Assembly (NCBI GenBank): GCA_028277985.1
Contig: JANQFG010000118.1
Coordinates: 1-64,000, forward strand
Length of the DNA stretch: 64,000 nt
Reading direction: 5' to 3'
From: a bacterium
GTDB taxonomy: Bacteria; Desulfobacterota; DSWW01
The notes beneath the pieces were generated by a model. That model saw only the letters and a list, made by a program, of their open reading frames with translations. It had not been told where the DNA came from and did not search any database. Position 1 is the stretch's first letter; each line of letters opens with the position of its first letter. Shown in pieces: positions 55,859 through 64,000 of the stretch. Made by a program: the position numbers and the translations under genes.

Positions 55859-56872
55859 TCAGCGTCCGACCCAGATCCCCCACCCAAACAGGATGAACCC
55901 AGCCAGAAGAAGAAACGGGGAGAGCTTCAGCCAAGCTGGTTCCGTAGCCTTGGTGACCTCCACCTCCCGGGCCTCGTTCAAAATGGCATTCATCAACATC
56001 TCAGGGGCATTCTTCCCGCTCGCGACGAGATACCGCCCGCCGGTCACGCTGGCTATCGACTTCAACCGTTCCTGTTCGAGTCTTGTTCTGAGATGGTTCC
56101 CCTCTTCGTCGATGTAGTAGTTGACGATCTCTGCCCCGTCTTCGTCTCTCACCGGGATCAGGACGTTCTTGCCCGTGCCGAGCCCTACCGTGAACACCTT
56201 GACACCCTTCTTCGCCGCGGTAAGCGCGGATTCTGAGAAAAAGGAGGGTTCGGGCCGCGTGTCCTCCCCGTCCGAAAGCAGAACAAGGATCCTGGCCGCC
56301 TCGCCCCCCTCGTCTTCGAACATCGAGACCCCCCTCAGGATCGCCTCCCCCAGGTCACTGCCGGGAATGGTGATGTCCGCGTCGTTGATATGGGTCAGTA
56401 CGTAACGGCAGAAACCGTAATCCCGGGTAAAGGGCACGATCTCGATTCCTTTGCTGGCGAAGAGGAAGACGCCGATCCGCTCCCCCCTCAATTCCGAGAG
56501 GAGTTCGAGCGCGAAGTGCCTCGCTCTGTTCAGCCGATTGGCGACACGGAACAGAGGTTCGGCTTCCGGCGGCAGGGAAGCATCTTCGGCCAGCATCGAC
56601 TTGGACATGTCGACTCCGATGACAACATCGATACCGCTCCGGTTGAAGACGGTCTTCGTATACTGTATCTTCGGGCCGGCAAGGGCCACGGACACCAGAA
56701 CCAGAACGAGGCAGAGCAGGAGCGCGTGGAAGACCAGCCTCGTTTGTCTCTTCGGGACTCCCTCGAACGTCTCGTGCCAGGCCGTCACGCGCCGGATCGA
56801 AAGCAGAGCGGCACAGGCGAAGGCAGGCACGCTCACGAGAAGCCACAGGTAGACCGGTGCATCCAGGCCCAT
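55859..56872 (-). CDS. VWA-domain membrane protein, BatA / MxaL-like
   Basis: The 337-residue protein has two N-terminal membrane helices, a von Willebrand A domain with the MIDAS motif VDMSKSM near residue 86 and LLSDGEDTR near residue 202, and a C-terminal helix. It resembles BatA of aerotolerance operons and MxaL of methanol dehydrogenase clusters. The VWA domain is expected on the periplasmic or cytoplasmic face as a metal-dependent binding module. The open frame begins 20 codons earlier, overlapping the previous gene; I prefer ATG 56872. It is the last gene of the six-gene operon. Confidence 0.85.
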   Translation of the reverse strand: MGLDAPVYLWLLVSVPAFACAALLSIRRVTAWHETFEGVPKRQTRLVFHALLLCLVLVLVSVALAGPKIQYTKTVFNRSGIDVVIGVDMSKSMLAEDASLPPEAEPLFRVANRLNRARHFALELLSELRGERIGVFLFASKGIEIVPFTRDYGFCRYVLTHINDADITIPGSDLGEAILRGVSMFEDEGGEAARILVLLSDGEDTRPEPSFFSESALTAAKKGVKVFTVGLGTGKNVLIPVRDEDGAEIVNYYIDEEGNHLRTRLEQERLKSIASVTGGRYLVASGKNAPEMLMNAILNEAREVEVTKATEPAWLKLSPFLLLAGFILFGWGIWVGR

Positions 56873-56891
56873 TTCGGGGGTTCCCCCATTT

Positions 56892-57644
56892 CTACTTGCG
56901 AATCCGTCTCTCGAGGGGTTCTCCCGGTGCATAGCCGCCTTTTTCCGGAATCACCGCCTCCAGATTGTCCCTCAACCCGAGCCTCTCCTGGTCGGGCGCT
57001 ACCCGGCCCAGCTTCTTGACGTAGATGTCTTCGTGGAGAAGCTCGAGGTTCCATCTGGGGATGTTCTTCTCCAGGTTCAGGACCAGGGGCGTGGCGTCCA
57101 CCGTTTCGATGGAGGTCTTGAAAGCCAGGATGGCCGCTCCCATGGCAGACAGGACCTTCTTCCAGTTTCTTTCCGTTTCCAGAACGGTGAAGGCCGAGAG
57201 CAGCCGCGATGCCCCTTCGATGTTGTAGACACGCCAGGCAATCTCGTTCCGCAGGGGAACGTCTTCGGACAGAAGAGCCGCGCATCGCTCCTTCATTCCA
57301 TCCAAATGGTCCGTCAGTCGGGCGTAAAGGGCCGGCACCTCGTCCTCCAGGACGCGATTGTATTTGGCCCGCTGAACCTGGTGGAGAATTTCGAGAGCCT
57401 CTAGCCACTGCCTCTGGAGAATCCTGAGCTCCACCTCGGGGACCTGTGGCACGATTTCCAGATAGGCCTGAAGAGCCGCCCCGTTTTCGGCGATCCGGTC
57501 CGCATCTGCAATCCGCTCCAACAAAAGCTCGTTCCCTGCCGCCCTCTTTGCGGCCTTTTCGGCCTCGAGCACCCGCTCGACCCCGAACATCAGGAAGACG
57601 ACGGCGATCAAGAGGGACAGGATGATTCCGGTACGCATCTTCAT
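56892..57644 (-). CDS. MxaK-like membrane-anchored protein of unknown function
   Basis: The 250-residue protein has one N-terminal membrane helix (MRTGIILSLLIAVVFLMFG) and a helical, TPR-like soluble part rich in Leu, Ala and Glu (LEALEILHQVQRAKYN). I do not recognise a domain with confidence. Its position between two VWA genes is that of mxaK in mxaRSACKL clusters, and size and topology fit. It probably acts in the periplasm with the VWA proteins. Confidence 0.55.
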   Translation of the reverse strand: MKMRTGIILSLLIAVVFLMFGVERVLEAEKAAKRAAGNELLLERIADADRIAENGAALQAYLEIVPQVPEVELRILQRQWLEALEILHQVQRAKYNRVLEDEVPALYARLTDHLDGMKERCAALLSEDVPLRNEIAWRVYNIEGASRLLSAFTVLETERNWKKVLSAMGAAILAFKTSIETVDATPLVLNLEKNIPRWNLELLHEDIYVKKLGRVAPDQERLGLRDNLEAVIPEKGGYAPGEPLERRIRK

Positions 57645-57675
57645 TCTCTGTACCCTTTCGTCAATGCGTGGGTCT

Positions 57676-58788
57676 TCACATTCTCCGAAACCAGGGTGTC
57701 AGGCCCACGAAGCAGTACGTTGCGAGCAGACCCCATGCAATCGCGGCGAAGATCCATCGCGTCTCTCTCTTCTTCTTCTGCATCCTCGTCAGGAGCCTGT
57801 TCTTCTCCATCTCGTCGATCTTCCCATACACCGCTTCGATCTTCTCCTCCTGGAACGTCCGGGGCATGTAGAAGATCTGCCCCACGGGACGGCTTCCGTT
57901 CGCGCTCTCGATGGCTGTCCTCACTTCCGGGTTCACGTCTCCCCCGACCACGATCAGGTAGAGCTTCACGCCCAGCTGTTGAATCAGGTTCACTACGTTC
58001 ACGAAGTTGGGCAATCCCTTTCGCACGTCCTCATCGCTCTTGTTCGCCTCGATCCTGCCGTCCGTGAACAGCACGATGGCCATCCCGTGCCCGAACCGCA
58101 TCCTTCTGAGTTTCTCCGGGACCTCGACCCTTCGAAGGGTTCTTCCCAGCAGGGAATGCCGGAGGGTGTCGATCTCATCGATCGAGAGCCGCGCCTCGTC
58201 AGGGAGGAGGACGAAAAAGACGCTCAGTGCCAACCATGCAGCGTAGGAGGCATTGGTTGCACCTCCAAGAACCAGCTCTCGATGCACGATCGAGTCCGAC
58301 CGACGGTTCATGAGGAAGAGCTTTTTCTTCAGGATCTCCTTGTCAAAGGTGGGCGGGGAGATCAACCTGGCAAAACTGGAGAAGGCAATCACCCCGATCA
58401 GATCGTCCTCGTGCCTCCTCTCCACGAAATTTTCGGCCCCCCTCAGGGCCACGTCCCCCAGGGTCACCAGGTCTTCCCCGCCCGCGGGCCTGCCCATCGA
58501 TCCGGACAGGTCCTGGACGATCATGATCCATTTCGATTCGAGATAGGTCTTTTCCCAGTAGCTCGCGTACTGGATGTTCGCGACGGCAAGCACGAGCGCG
58601 GCCATGAAAAGGGCGGCGATGCATTCAAGACCGTGCTTCTTCACGATATTCGGCTGGAGCTCCGGCCCAAGGAGAGCTACATTCGAGAACCGGGTCGCAT
58701 GGGCATAGCGCCTCCTCGCCTGGATGACCATCGGTATGGCCATCAGGAGAAGAACAGCCCACGGGTATTGCAGTTCGATCTCTTCCAT
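57676..58788 (-). CDS. VWA-domain membrane protein, MxaC-like
   Basis: The 370-residue protein has N-terminal helices (LQYPWAVLLLMAIPMVI and a second near residue 55), a VWA domain with the MIDAS motif QDLSGSMGR near residue 92 and LFTDGRIEANKS near residue 247, and a C-terminal helix. It matches the MxaC position in the MoxR-type operon. A long middle insertion with another hydrophobic stretch (AWLALSVFFVLL) may be membrane-associated. It follows the MxaA-like gene by 18 bases. Confidence 0.83.
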   Translation of the reverse strand: MEEIELQYPWAVLLLMAIPMVIQARRRYAHATRFSNVALLGPELQPNIVKKHGLECIAALFMAALVLAVANIQYASYWEKTYLESKWIMIVQDLSGSMGRPAGGEDLVTLGDVALRGAENFVERRHEDDLIGVIAFSSFARLISPPTFDKEILKKKLFLMNRRSDSIVHRELVLGGATNASYAAWLALSVFFVLLPDEARLSIDEIDTLRHSLLGRTLRRVEVPEKLRRMRFGHGMAIVLFTDGRIEANKSDEDVRKGLPNFVNVVNLIQQLGVKLYLIVVGGDVNPEVRTAIESANGSRPVGQIFYMPRTFQEEKIEAVYGKIDEMEKNRLLTRMQKKKRETRWIFAAIAWGLLATYCFVGLTPWFRRM

Positions 58789-58806
58789 GGAGACCCTCGA
58801 TCCCTG

Positions 58807-60420
58807 CTAGAGATCGTTCGACTGAGTCCGTCGAACCAGATCCAGGACGTCCCGGCCCCATCGATCCAGGTCAGGATAGTCCGAGATCTCCAGCGCGATC
58901 ATGCGGTCGATTTCATCCAGGAGCGGCCCGAGCCTGGAAGCGACCCCCTTCGGCACCTGCTCTCGGATCGCCTCGAGAAACACCGCACCGCTCGCCTGTC
59001 GCGGATCCCTGCCCAAACCGTACTTTGCATCCAGATATTCACGAAGAGACCTCCCGGCATCACCGGCATAGACCCAGTGAGGCCCCTCCGGCGGACGGGC
59101 CAGGAAGTCCCGGAGCCTTTCCGCCAGCATATCCTCTCTCTTCTCCACCATCTGCCCTCGCCTCTCCCTCTTCATGGCAGCCCATTGCCGGGCCGACCAG
59201 AACAACAGGGCCACTGCGAGGGCGAACAAGACAAGGGCCTGCCACCGCAACTTTCGGGCCTGCCCTCGAAGGGTCTCCGTCTGCAGAGACGGGGTCACGT
59301 CGTCCATTGGAACGGCAAGCTTCGCCCCCTTTCCTTTTGAAGGGAGGATAGAGGCCACCTTCACGTGAACCGCATCCGTCTCGACCGATCGGACCCGATC
59401 GTCCGAGCAAGGGATGCAGGTGTAACGGATCTGGACCGCCGGAATGACGAACTCGCCCGGCGAGTAGATCTTCATCCAGCCCGTCAGCATAAAGGGACTC
59501 TTCGAAGCCGCTTTCACGTAGTCGTAGGGATCGAATTTCAAGTCAAAAAGCTCCTTCTGGAGCCCGCCGGGTCTCAGGTCGACGTTGACCAGAGAGCCCG
59601 GATCGACGCGAACCCGGTCGGAGAAATCGACCCGAAGGACAAAAGGGATCCTGTCGCCGATCTGACATCCCTCCAACGGTAGTGACAACTCGGCTCGAAT
59701 CGACGGTTCGAGGGGAACGAAGAGGGGGCTCACACCCTGGACACGAACATCTTCCGCCAACAGGTTGAGGGCCCTGAAGAAAGGAATCGCCAGTACATCC
59801 ACGCGGTAGATCTCTCCTGGATGCTCGACCCTCACGTGCGCCTGCTCCATCAGGCCCTTCCTGGATTCTTCGTTCACGCTCCTTTTCCAGTGCATCTGAA
59901 AAGCATTGAAATAGGCGAAGGCTCTGCCCCGAAGGGTCAGGGTCGGGTGAACGTAGGCAACCGCATCTCTCGCGCACAATGCGCGGATCAGGAGCTGGAT
60001 CTCACTTCGGCTCATACCTTCCCGAAGACGCAGGAAGCAGCCGTCCTCTGCCAGATTCTCGTCGCAATGGAAGTCCACGACTTCTTCGTGGTCCTTAACG
60101 ATCTCCTCCGCCATTTCAGTGGGCATCACGCCCGGGGCGGCTTCCGTCTCGAAGGAATCGACATCCGGCGCCCGGCCGGTTTGGTTGATGGCAACCGCGA
60201 GCCAGTTCGAATCGATCTCAGGGATGTACCGTGTACGATCCTCCTCGTAGAACCAGATGTCATCAAAATCGATCTCTGCCGGCTCCCGGCCCGACTCCCT
60301 CTGCACACCGAAATTCGAGATCCCGTAGCCTTCCTGCGGCACGGCCCCGCACGCCAGTATCACCACCAGCATCCAGAACCCTGCCCCACGAGAGAATTCC
60401 AAGCTCCTGGGTCGCTTCAT
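58807..60420 (-). CDS. MxaA/BatD-like membrane protein
   Basis: The 537-residue protein has a signal peptide (WMLVVILACGAVPQ), a large periplasmic part with beta-rich domains, one membrane helix near residues 395-415 (ALVLFALAVALLFWSA) and a cytoplasmic tail with YAGDAGRSLREYLDAKYGLG, as in BatD/MxaA tails. The first 180 residues include several Cys and a poorly conserved region. It lies between the DUF58 and VWA genes, the MxaA position. Similarity is weak outside the tail. Confidence 0.7.
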   Translation of the reverse strand: MKRPRSLEFSRGAGFWMLVVILACGAVPQEGYGISNFGVQRESGREPAEIDFDDIWFYEEDRTRYIPEIDSNWLAVAINQTGRAPDVDSFETEAAPGVMPTEMAEEIVKDHEEVVDFHCDENLAEDGCFLRLREGMSRSEIQLLIRALCARDAVAYVHPTLTLRGRAFAYFNAFQMHWKRSVNEESRKGLMEQAHVRVEHPGEIYRVDVLAIPFFRALNLLAEDVRVQGVSPLFVPLEPSIRAELSLPLEGCQIGDRIPFVLRVDFSDRVRVDPGSLVNVDLRPGGLQKELFDLKFDPYDYVKAASKSPFMLTGWMKIYSPGEFVIPAVQIRYTCIPCSDDRVRSVETDAVHVKVASILPSKGKGAKLAVPMDDVTPSLQTETLRGQARKLRWQALVLFALAVALLFWSARQWAAMKRERRGQMVEKREDMLAERLRDFLARPPEGPHWVYAGDAGRSLREYLDAKYGLGRDPRQASGAVFLEAIREQVPKGVASRLGPLLDEIDRMIALEISDYPDLDRWGRDVLDLVRRTQSNDL

Positions 60421-60430
60421 GGTCTCCCCT

Positions 60431-61309
60431 TTAGCGGCTCCTTGTCCCGGCCTGCTGCATGAACGAATTGATCTTGAGTCGGAAATCCTCTTCCGGTGTA
60501 AGGACGAGCGCGTCCATGCCCACCCTCGCCATTCGATCCTGGGTCTCCTCGAGCCACCTCGCCCTGGAGGCGTTGTAGGCCCTCCACTTGCTCAAATCGA
60601 GGAGAACGGTCTCGCCCGTTTCGTAGCTGGAAAGGGGCATCAGGCCCTTCGTGCCTGCGGGTAACGCCTTTTCACAATCCTCGAGCACGATCAGAGCCTT
60701 GACTTCGTGCCTGCTCGTCCCGTGCAGTGCCCGCTGAAAATGGTAGTTGCAGTCAAAAGGATACATGAAGTCCGAGAGGATGAACGTCAGACTCTCGGGA
60801 ATCTCGCCGACGAGCTTCGAGAGGGCCGGGTCAAGCCTCGTTGTCCTGCAGGACACCGGCTTCGCTTCGGCAATCGCGTGCAGGATTTGCATGAAATGGG
60901 GACGCCCCATACGCGGGGGCAGGTAGGACACCACATCGTCGGCGAACAGTATCAATCCACAGCCGTTGTTGCCCACGATGGTGCTGTAGGCGAGAGAGAC
61001 CGCGACGTTCGCCTGGACCAGCTCTTTCCGTCCGAAGGAGACGGAATGGCTGATGTCGTACAGGATCATCAGGTTGTAGTAGCTTTCCGCCAGGTACTCC
61101 CTTACATGAATCCTTCCCGTCCTGGCAGTAGCCTTCCAATCGATGTTCCTGACGTCATCCGCAGCGTCCATTTCCCTCAGGGCCCAGAACTCGTAGCCCG
61201 GCCCCCGGTAGATGCTCTCCCAGTCCCCCGGAAAGGGAGAGTGTACCCGGTGGTGCAGAAAGATCTCCAGGAGTTCTCGTTTCGAAAGGAGGCTCTTCTC
61301 GGTCTTCAT
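60431..61309 (-). CDS. DUF58 protein, MxaS / YeaD-like
   Basis: The 292-residue protein matches the DUF58 family: SPFPGDWESIYRGPGYEFWA and the core DDVRNIDWKATARTGRIHVR near residue 50, then a VWA-like fold with the MIDAS-like LYDISHSVSFG. These proteins partner MoxR ATPases. I chose ATG 61309 (GAAGG five bases before), 8 bases after the moxR stop; the open frame further upstream is not conserved. Confidence 0.9.
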   Translation of the reverse strand: MKTEKSLLSKRELLEIFLHHRVHSPFPGDWESIYRGPGYEFWALREMDAADDVRNIDWKATARTGRIHVREYLAESYYNLMILYDISHSVSFGRKELVQANVAVSLAYSTIVGNNGCGLILFADDVVSYLPPRMGRPHFMQILHAIAEAKPVSCRTTRLDPALSKLVGEIPESLTFILSDFMYPFDCNYHFQRALHGTSRHEVKALIVLEDCEKALPAGTKGLMPLSSYETGETVLLDLSKWRAYNASRARWLEETQDRMARVGMDALVLTPEEDFRLKINSFMQQAGTRSR

Positions 61310-61317
61310 CGCTGCCT

Positions 61318-62319
61318 TCAGTAGGGGGAAATCGTTCTCAGGATTTCCTCCACGATCATTTCTGAGGTTACATTCCTCGAGATCGCCTGGCTGGTAAGCA
61401 GGATGCGGTGACGGAGAACGTGCACAGCACACGCGTTCACGTCTTCGAAGCCGACGAAGTCTCTTCCCCGGCTGAAGGCGTGTGCCTTGGACAGCGAAAG
61501 GAGGCACTCGGTCCCGCGAGGCGAGGCTCCCAGCCTTATGTAGCCGTGGATGTCCCGTCTCGGGTGCTCCGCCTCTTCGTTCATCGGGGGACGGGTCGCC
61601 AGACAAATGTTGATCAGGTACTCCATCATCGTTCGGGAGACCTTCACCGTTTCATGGATCGATTTCTGAATGTCGCGGATCTCCTCCTGAGAGATCAACG
61701 GACGGACGCTCTCCTTGAGGTCCTCGAAATTCGTGTTCTTTCTTCGTATCAGCTCCGTTTCTTCCTCCCGGTTCGGGTACCCCACGTTGATCTTCACCAT
61801 GAAACGGTCCACCTGGGATTCGGCCAGGGGATAGGTGCCGATCTGCTCGATCGGGTTCTCGGTGGCAAGGACCATGAAGATCCTCGGCAGCTTGTGGCGC
61901 TCGCACTCGAGCGTGACCTCTTGCTCCTGCATCGCCTGGAGGAGAGCGGACTGGACCTTTGGAGACGCACGGTTGATCTCGTCGGCCAGAAAGATGTTGC
62001 AGAAGATGGGGCCGAAGAAGACATCGAACTTCTTGTCGCGCTCGTTCCAGACAACCGTCCCGGTGATATCGCTCGGCATCTTGTCCGGCGTGAACTGAAA
62101 GCGGTTGAAATCTCCGCCGACCACCTTGGCAAAGGTCTCCACCGCGAGGCTCTTCGCCAGCCCGGGAACCCCTTCCAGAAGGATGTGCCCCTTGGAGAAC
62201 AAGGTGTAGATCATCAGGTGGATCATCTCTTCCTGGCCCACCACGACCTTTGCCACTTCCGCCTTGATCTCCTGGATCTTCTTCGCCTGCGACTCGACCG
62301 AGCTCTTCCGTTCCGACAC
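61318..62319 (-). CDS. MoxR-family AAA ATPase
   Basis: The MoxR ATPase acts as a chaperone with VWA partners. The 333-residue protein has the Walker A ILLEGVPGLAKSLAVETF near residue 48, Walker B IFLADEINRASPKVQSALL near residue 110, sensor 1 ATENPIEQIGTYPLAESQ and the winged C-terminal region. It is the first gene of the operon. I prefer the GTG start at 62319 (GGGAG nine bases before). The TTG at 62349 has no ribosome site. Confidence 0.95.
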   Translation of the reverse strand: MSERKSSVESQAKKIQEIKAEVAKVVVGQEEMIHLMIYTLFSKGHILLEGVPGLAKSLAVETFAKVVGGDFNRFQFTPDKMPSDITGTVVWNERDKKFDVFFGPIFCNIFLADEINRASPKVQSALLQAMQEQEVTLECERHKLPRIFMVLATENPIEQIGTYPLAESQVDRFMVKINVGYPNREEETELIRRKNTNFEDLKESVRPLISQEEIRDIQKSIHETVKVSRTMMEYLINICLATRPPMNEEAEHPRRDIHGYIRLGASPRGTECLLSLSKAHAFSRGRDFVGFEDVNACAVHVLRHRILLTSQAISRNVTSEMIVEEILRTISPY

Positions 62320-62372
62320 GTTCGTAAGCTCCCATGCTATGGAACTCAAAGGCTAAAACGAGAAGAGAGTCC

Positions 62373-62468
62373 TCAGAGGCAACCAGATCTCTCCATCTCG
62401 TCAGTGTGTCGATAAGAGAATATCGTGTGCCCCCAGTAAACCTCGAATAGAGCGCCTTTCCTGTACAT
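62373..62468 (-). CDS. Small ORF of 31 residues between the ABC permease and moxR
   Basis: ATG 62466-62468 has a strong ribosome site (AAGGAG at 62477-62482) with an 8-base spacer. The peptide MYRKGALFEVYWGHTIFSYR continues to 31 residues and ends with a Cys-containing tail. It is in line with the genes on the minus strand. I know of no homologue and the peptide shows no motif. It may be a real small protein or an accident. Confidence 0.3.
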   Translation of the reverse strand: MYRKGALFEVYWGHTIFSYRHTDEMERSGCL

Positions 62469-62491
62469 AGCGATTTCTCCTTATCGAAACG

Positions 62492-63541
62492 CTAGAGATA
62501 TTCGAAACGATTCCGATGGCGGATAATGAGGTACAGGAAGAAGGGCCCACCCATCAGCGAGGTCAGAATCCCGATCTTCAGGTCCACCTGAACGACGAGC
62601 CGGACGAAGAGATCGGCATAGATCACGAAAACCGCCCCGAGAAGCCCCGCGATCGGAATCAGTTTTCGGTTGTCCGGCCCGATGAGGCCCCGCACCATGT
62701 GTGGGGCCAGGAGGCCGACGAAGCCGATGACGCCGGAAACCGCGATGGCGCCTCCCGTCTGGATCGAGGAAGCGAGGAGCAGCGAGTTGCGTGCCAGGCG
62801 AATGTTGACACCAAGGTTCGATGCCGTCTCTTCGCCGATCATCAGGATGTTCAAGTCTTTCACGAAGAACAGCGTCGCCGCCAACCCGAGCAGCGTGGTC
62901 GGCAGAACGATCTGGACGTGTTCCCAGGACCGGTTGTTCAAATCTCCCATCAGCCAGGTCACGATGACTCGCCCCACATCGAACTCCCTCGTGCTCAGGG
63001 TAATCACGAACGACGTGAGGGCCCCGAAGATGAGGTTCAATGCGATCCCGGCCAGGAGCAGCGTGGAAATCGACGTCTGTCCCCTCGACGTGGCGATCAC
63101 GAACACCAGGGCCAGGGTGACCAACGAAAACAGAATCGCGGAGAGCGGCAGAATAAACAGAGATCGCGCCGCCAGGCCGAGGTAGAGGGCGATCACTGCC
63201 CCCAGGGCCGCGCCGGAGCTGATACCGATCACGCCGGGGCTGGCCATCGGGTTCTTGAAGACACCCTGCATGATGGCGCCGGCCGCTGCCAGGGAAAAGC
63301 CGACCAGGAAGGCCACGACCAGCCGGGGCATACGGCCGTCCCAGACGATGGTCGACTCCACCTTGTCGACGGCTCCGTCATAGAGACCGCACCTCTCGAG
63401 CAGGATCTGCAGGATCTCCTGCTTCCCGATCGACCAGGAACCATAGGAGACGGACAGAAATCCTCCCAGAAGGACCAGGAAGACCAGGATCCCCAGCAAC
63501 GTGAGCTCTTTTCCCCCAACCAGTCTAGAAACCGCCTTCAT
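62492..63541 (-). CDS. FecCD-family ABC transporter permease (iron-siderophore/cobalamin)
   Basis: The 349-residue protein has about ten membrane helices and the FecCD/BtuC hallmarks: GDRMPRLVVAFLVGFSLA-like PRLVVAFLVGFSLAAAGAI, NPMASPGVIGISSGAALGA and the ATPase-contact region FVGLLAPHMVRGLIGPDNRK. It imports a chelated metal or cobalamin with the adjacent binding protein. The start at ATG 63541 overlaps the binding-protein gene by 17 bases. The ATPase gene is not downstream in the window, where the small ORF and moxR follow. Confidence 0.93.
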   Translation of the reverse strand: MKAVSRLVGGKELTLLGILVFLVLLGGFLSVSYGSWSIGKQEILQILLERCGLYDGAVDKVESTIVWDGRMPRLVVAFLVGFSLAAAGAIMQGVFKNPMASPGVIGISSGAALGAVIALYLGLAARSLFILPLSAILFSLVTLALVFVIATSRGQTSISTLLLAGIALNLIFGALTSFVITLSTREFDVGRVIVTWLMGDLNNRSWEHVQIVLPTTLLGLAATLFFVKDLNILMIGEETASNLGVNIRLARNSLLLASSIQTGGAIAVSGVIGFVGLLAPHMVRGLIGPDNRKLIPIAGLLGAVFVIYADLFVRLVVQVDLKIGILTSLMGGPFFLYLIIRHRNRFEYL

Positions 63542-64000
63542 ACACAACCCCTGCAAGGTAGTTCGCGCTCAGAATCATGAACTGGGACGCCACCCGCAGA
63601 TAGATCCCGGGCACGGAGAAGACCTTGCCGGTTTTCACCGCCCGGGCATGGGCCAGCATCGCATTCGACCGCACCTGCTGCTTCAACCCGCTTCCTTCCG
63701 GAACCAGGATGATCTCCGGATCCCATTTGAGGAGCGTCTCGTAGTCGATCTGGGACCAGGATTTGATGCCCTGTTCCGCCCCCACGTTGACGATACGGAT
63801 GATATCGCAGATCGACTGGAAGTTCGATGACCTGCCCGGAACGTACCCTCCCTCGTCATAGTACAGAACCCGGACCCCGGAACGTTTCTTCGGGATTTTC
63901 TCACGAAGCTCACGGGTCTTTTCGTCGATCCGCTCGGCCAGTGCCTCTGCGTTGCCCTCCTCGCCGATGATTCTTCCGAGGAGAAGGGTCTGCTCACGGA
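63525..64000 (-). CDS. ABC transporter periplasmic metal-complex binding protein, C-terminal part
   Basis: The frame is open to the right edge, so the N-terminus and signal peptide lie outside. About 157 residues are visible: a helical backbone segment rich in Glu and Arg, RVLYYDEGGYVPG, then WSQIDYETLLKWDPEIILVP, the signature of the TroA/BtuF-like helical-backbone binding proteins. It pairs with the overlapping FecCD permease. The ligand cannot be inferred. Confidence 0.9.
   Translation of the reverse strand, partial: REQTLLLGRIIGEEGNAEALAERIDEKTRELREKIPKKRSGVRVLYYDEGGYVPGRSSNFQSICDIIRIVNVGAEQGIKSWSQIDYETLLKWDPEIILVPEGSGLKQQVRSNAMLAHARAVKTGKVFSVPGIYLRVASQFMILSANYLAGVVYEGGF

Noticed and set aside
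57622-59340. Open frame of 572 codons on the plus strand through the VWA and MxaA-like genes
   Set aside because: The minus-strand genes have clear MIDAS motifs, membrane helices and ribosome sites; the plus frame has none.

Overview
The window reads as a high-GC (about 60%) chromosomal segment of a Gram-negative anaerobe of the former Deltaproteobacteria (Desulfobacterota-like). The lineage call is inference. It rests on Geobacter-like gene order (rpsB-tsf-pyrH-frr-cdsA-rseP and ilvD-ilvB-ilvN-ilvC-psd-pssA-leuA), on LolA, BamD and a porin-like protein that imply an outer membrane, and on a three-gene COG1900/UPF0280/NIL-ferredoxin homocysteine operon known from methanogens and sulfate reducers. 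I see no tRNA or rRNA gene, CRISPR array, insertion sequence or prophage.

Layout. 1-7462: end of recN, argA, an M23 peptidase, secA and argJ, with two long inverted repeats before secA. 7475-13653: ribosome and translation genes, UMP kinase, RRF, CdsA, RseP and TsaB; uppS and dxr, which usually sit here, are absent. 13843-22488: a branched-chain amino acid operon that also carries the phosphatidylethanolamine genes psd and pssA. It is preceded by a promoter, a Leu/Val-rich 33-residue leader peptide, and a terminator with a competing antiterminator, which together form a classical attenuator. 22505-27828: ftsK, lolA, rimO and a DksA/TraR-like zinc-finger gene. 28026-35297: mltG and ruvX on the minus strand, then pgpA, recA, a PilT-like ATPase and alaS. 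35757-44170: bamD, a Nif3-like gene, an acyl-CoA dehydrogenase, a sugar/aminoglycoside kinase-like gene, the homocysteine operon, and a DUF1573 lipoprotein gene with an in-frame TGA. 44457-53040: tsaD, ksgA, a deoxynucleoside kinase, panC, a hydrolase, an EmrAB-type efflux pair and two small genes. 53041-64000: a strongly promoted porin-like gene, a lipoprotein, a six-gene MoxR/DUF58/VWA operon ordered like mxaRSACKL, and a siderophore/cobalamin-type ABC transporter that runs off the right edge.

Three observations stand out. (1) The DUF1573 lipoprotein has TGA exactly where the family has the first Cys of its Ser-Cys-Gly-Cys-Thr motif, followed by a hairpin at SECIS distance, so it is probably a selenoprotein. 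(2) Four dispersed elements (2699-2853, 3010-3116, 35331-35437, 49033-49176) share a conserved loop core, while their arms of about 27-33 bp differ between copies yet stay perfectly or almost perfectly self-complementary. I do not recognise this repeat family. (3) The ilv attenuator may couple branched-chain amino acid supply to phospholipid synthesis through the shared operon.
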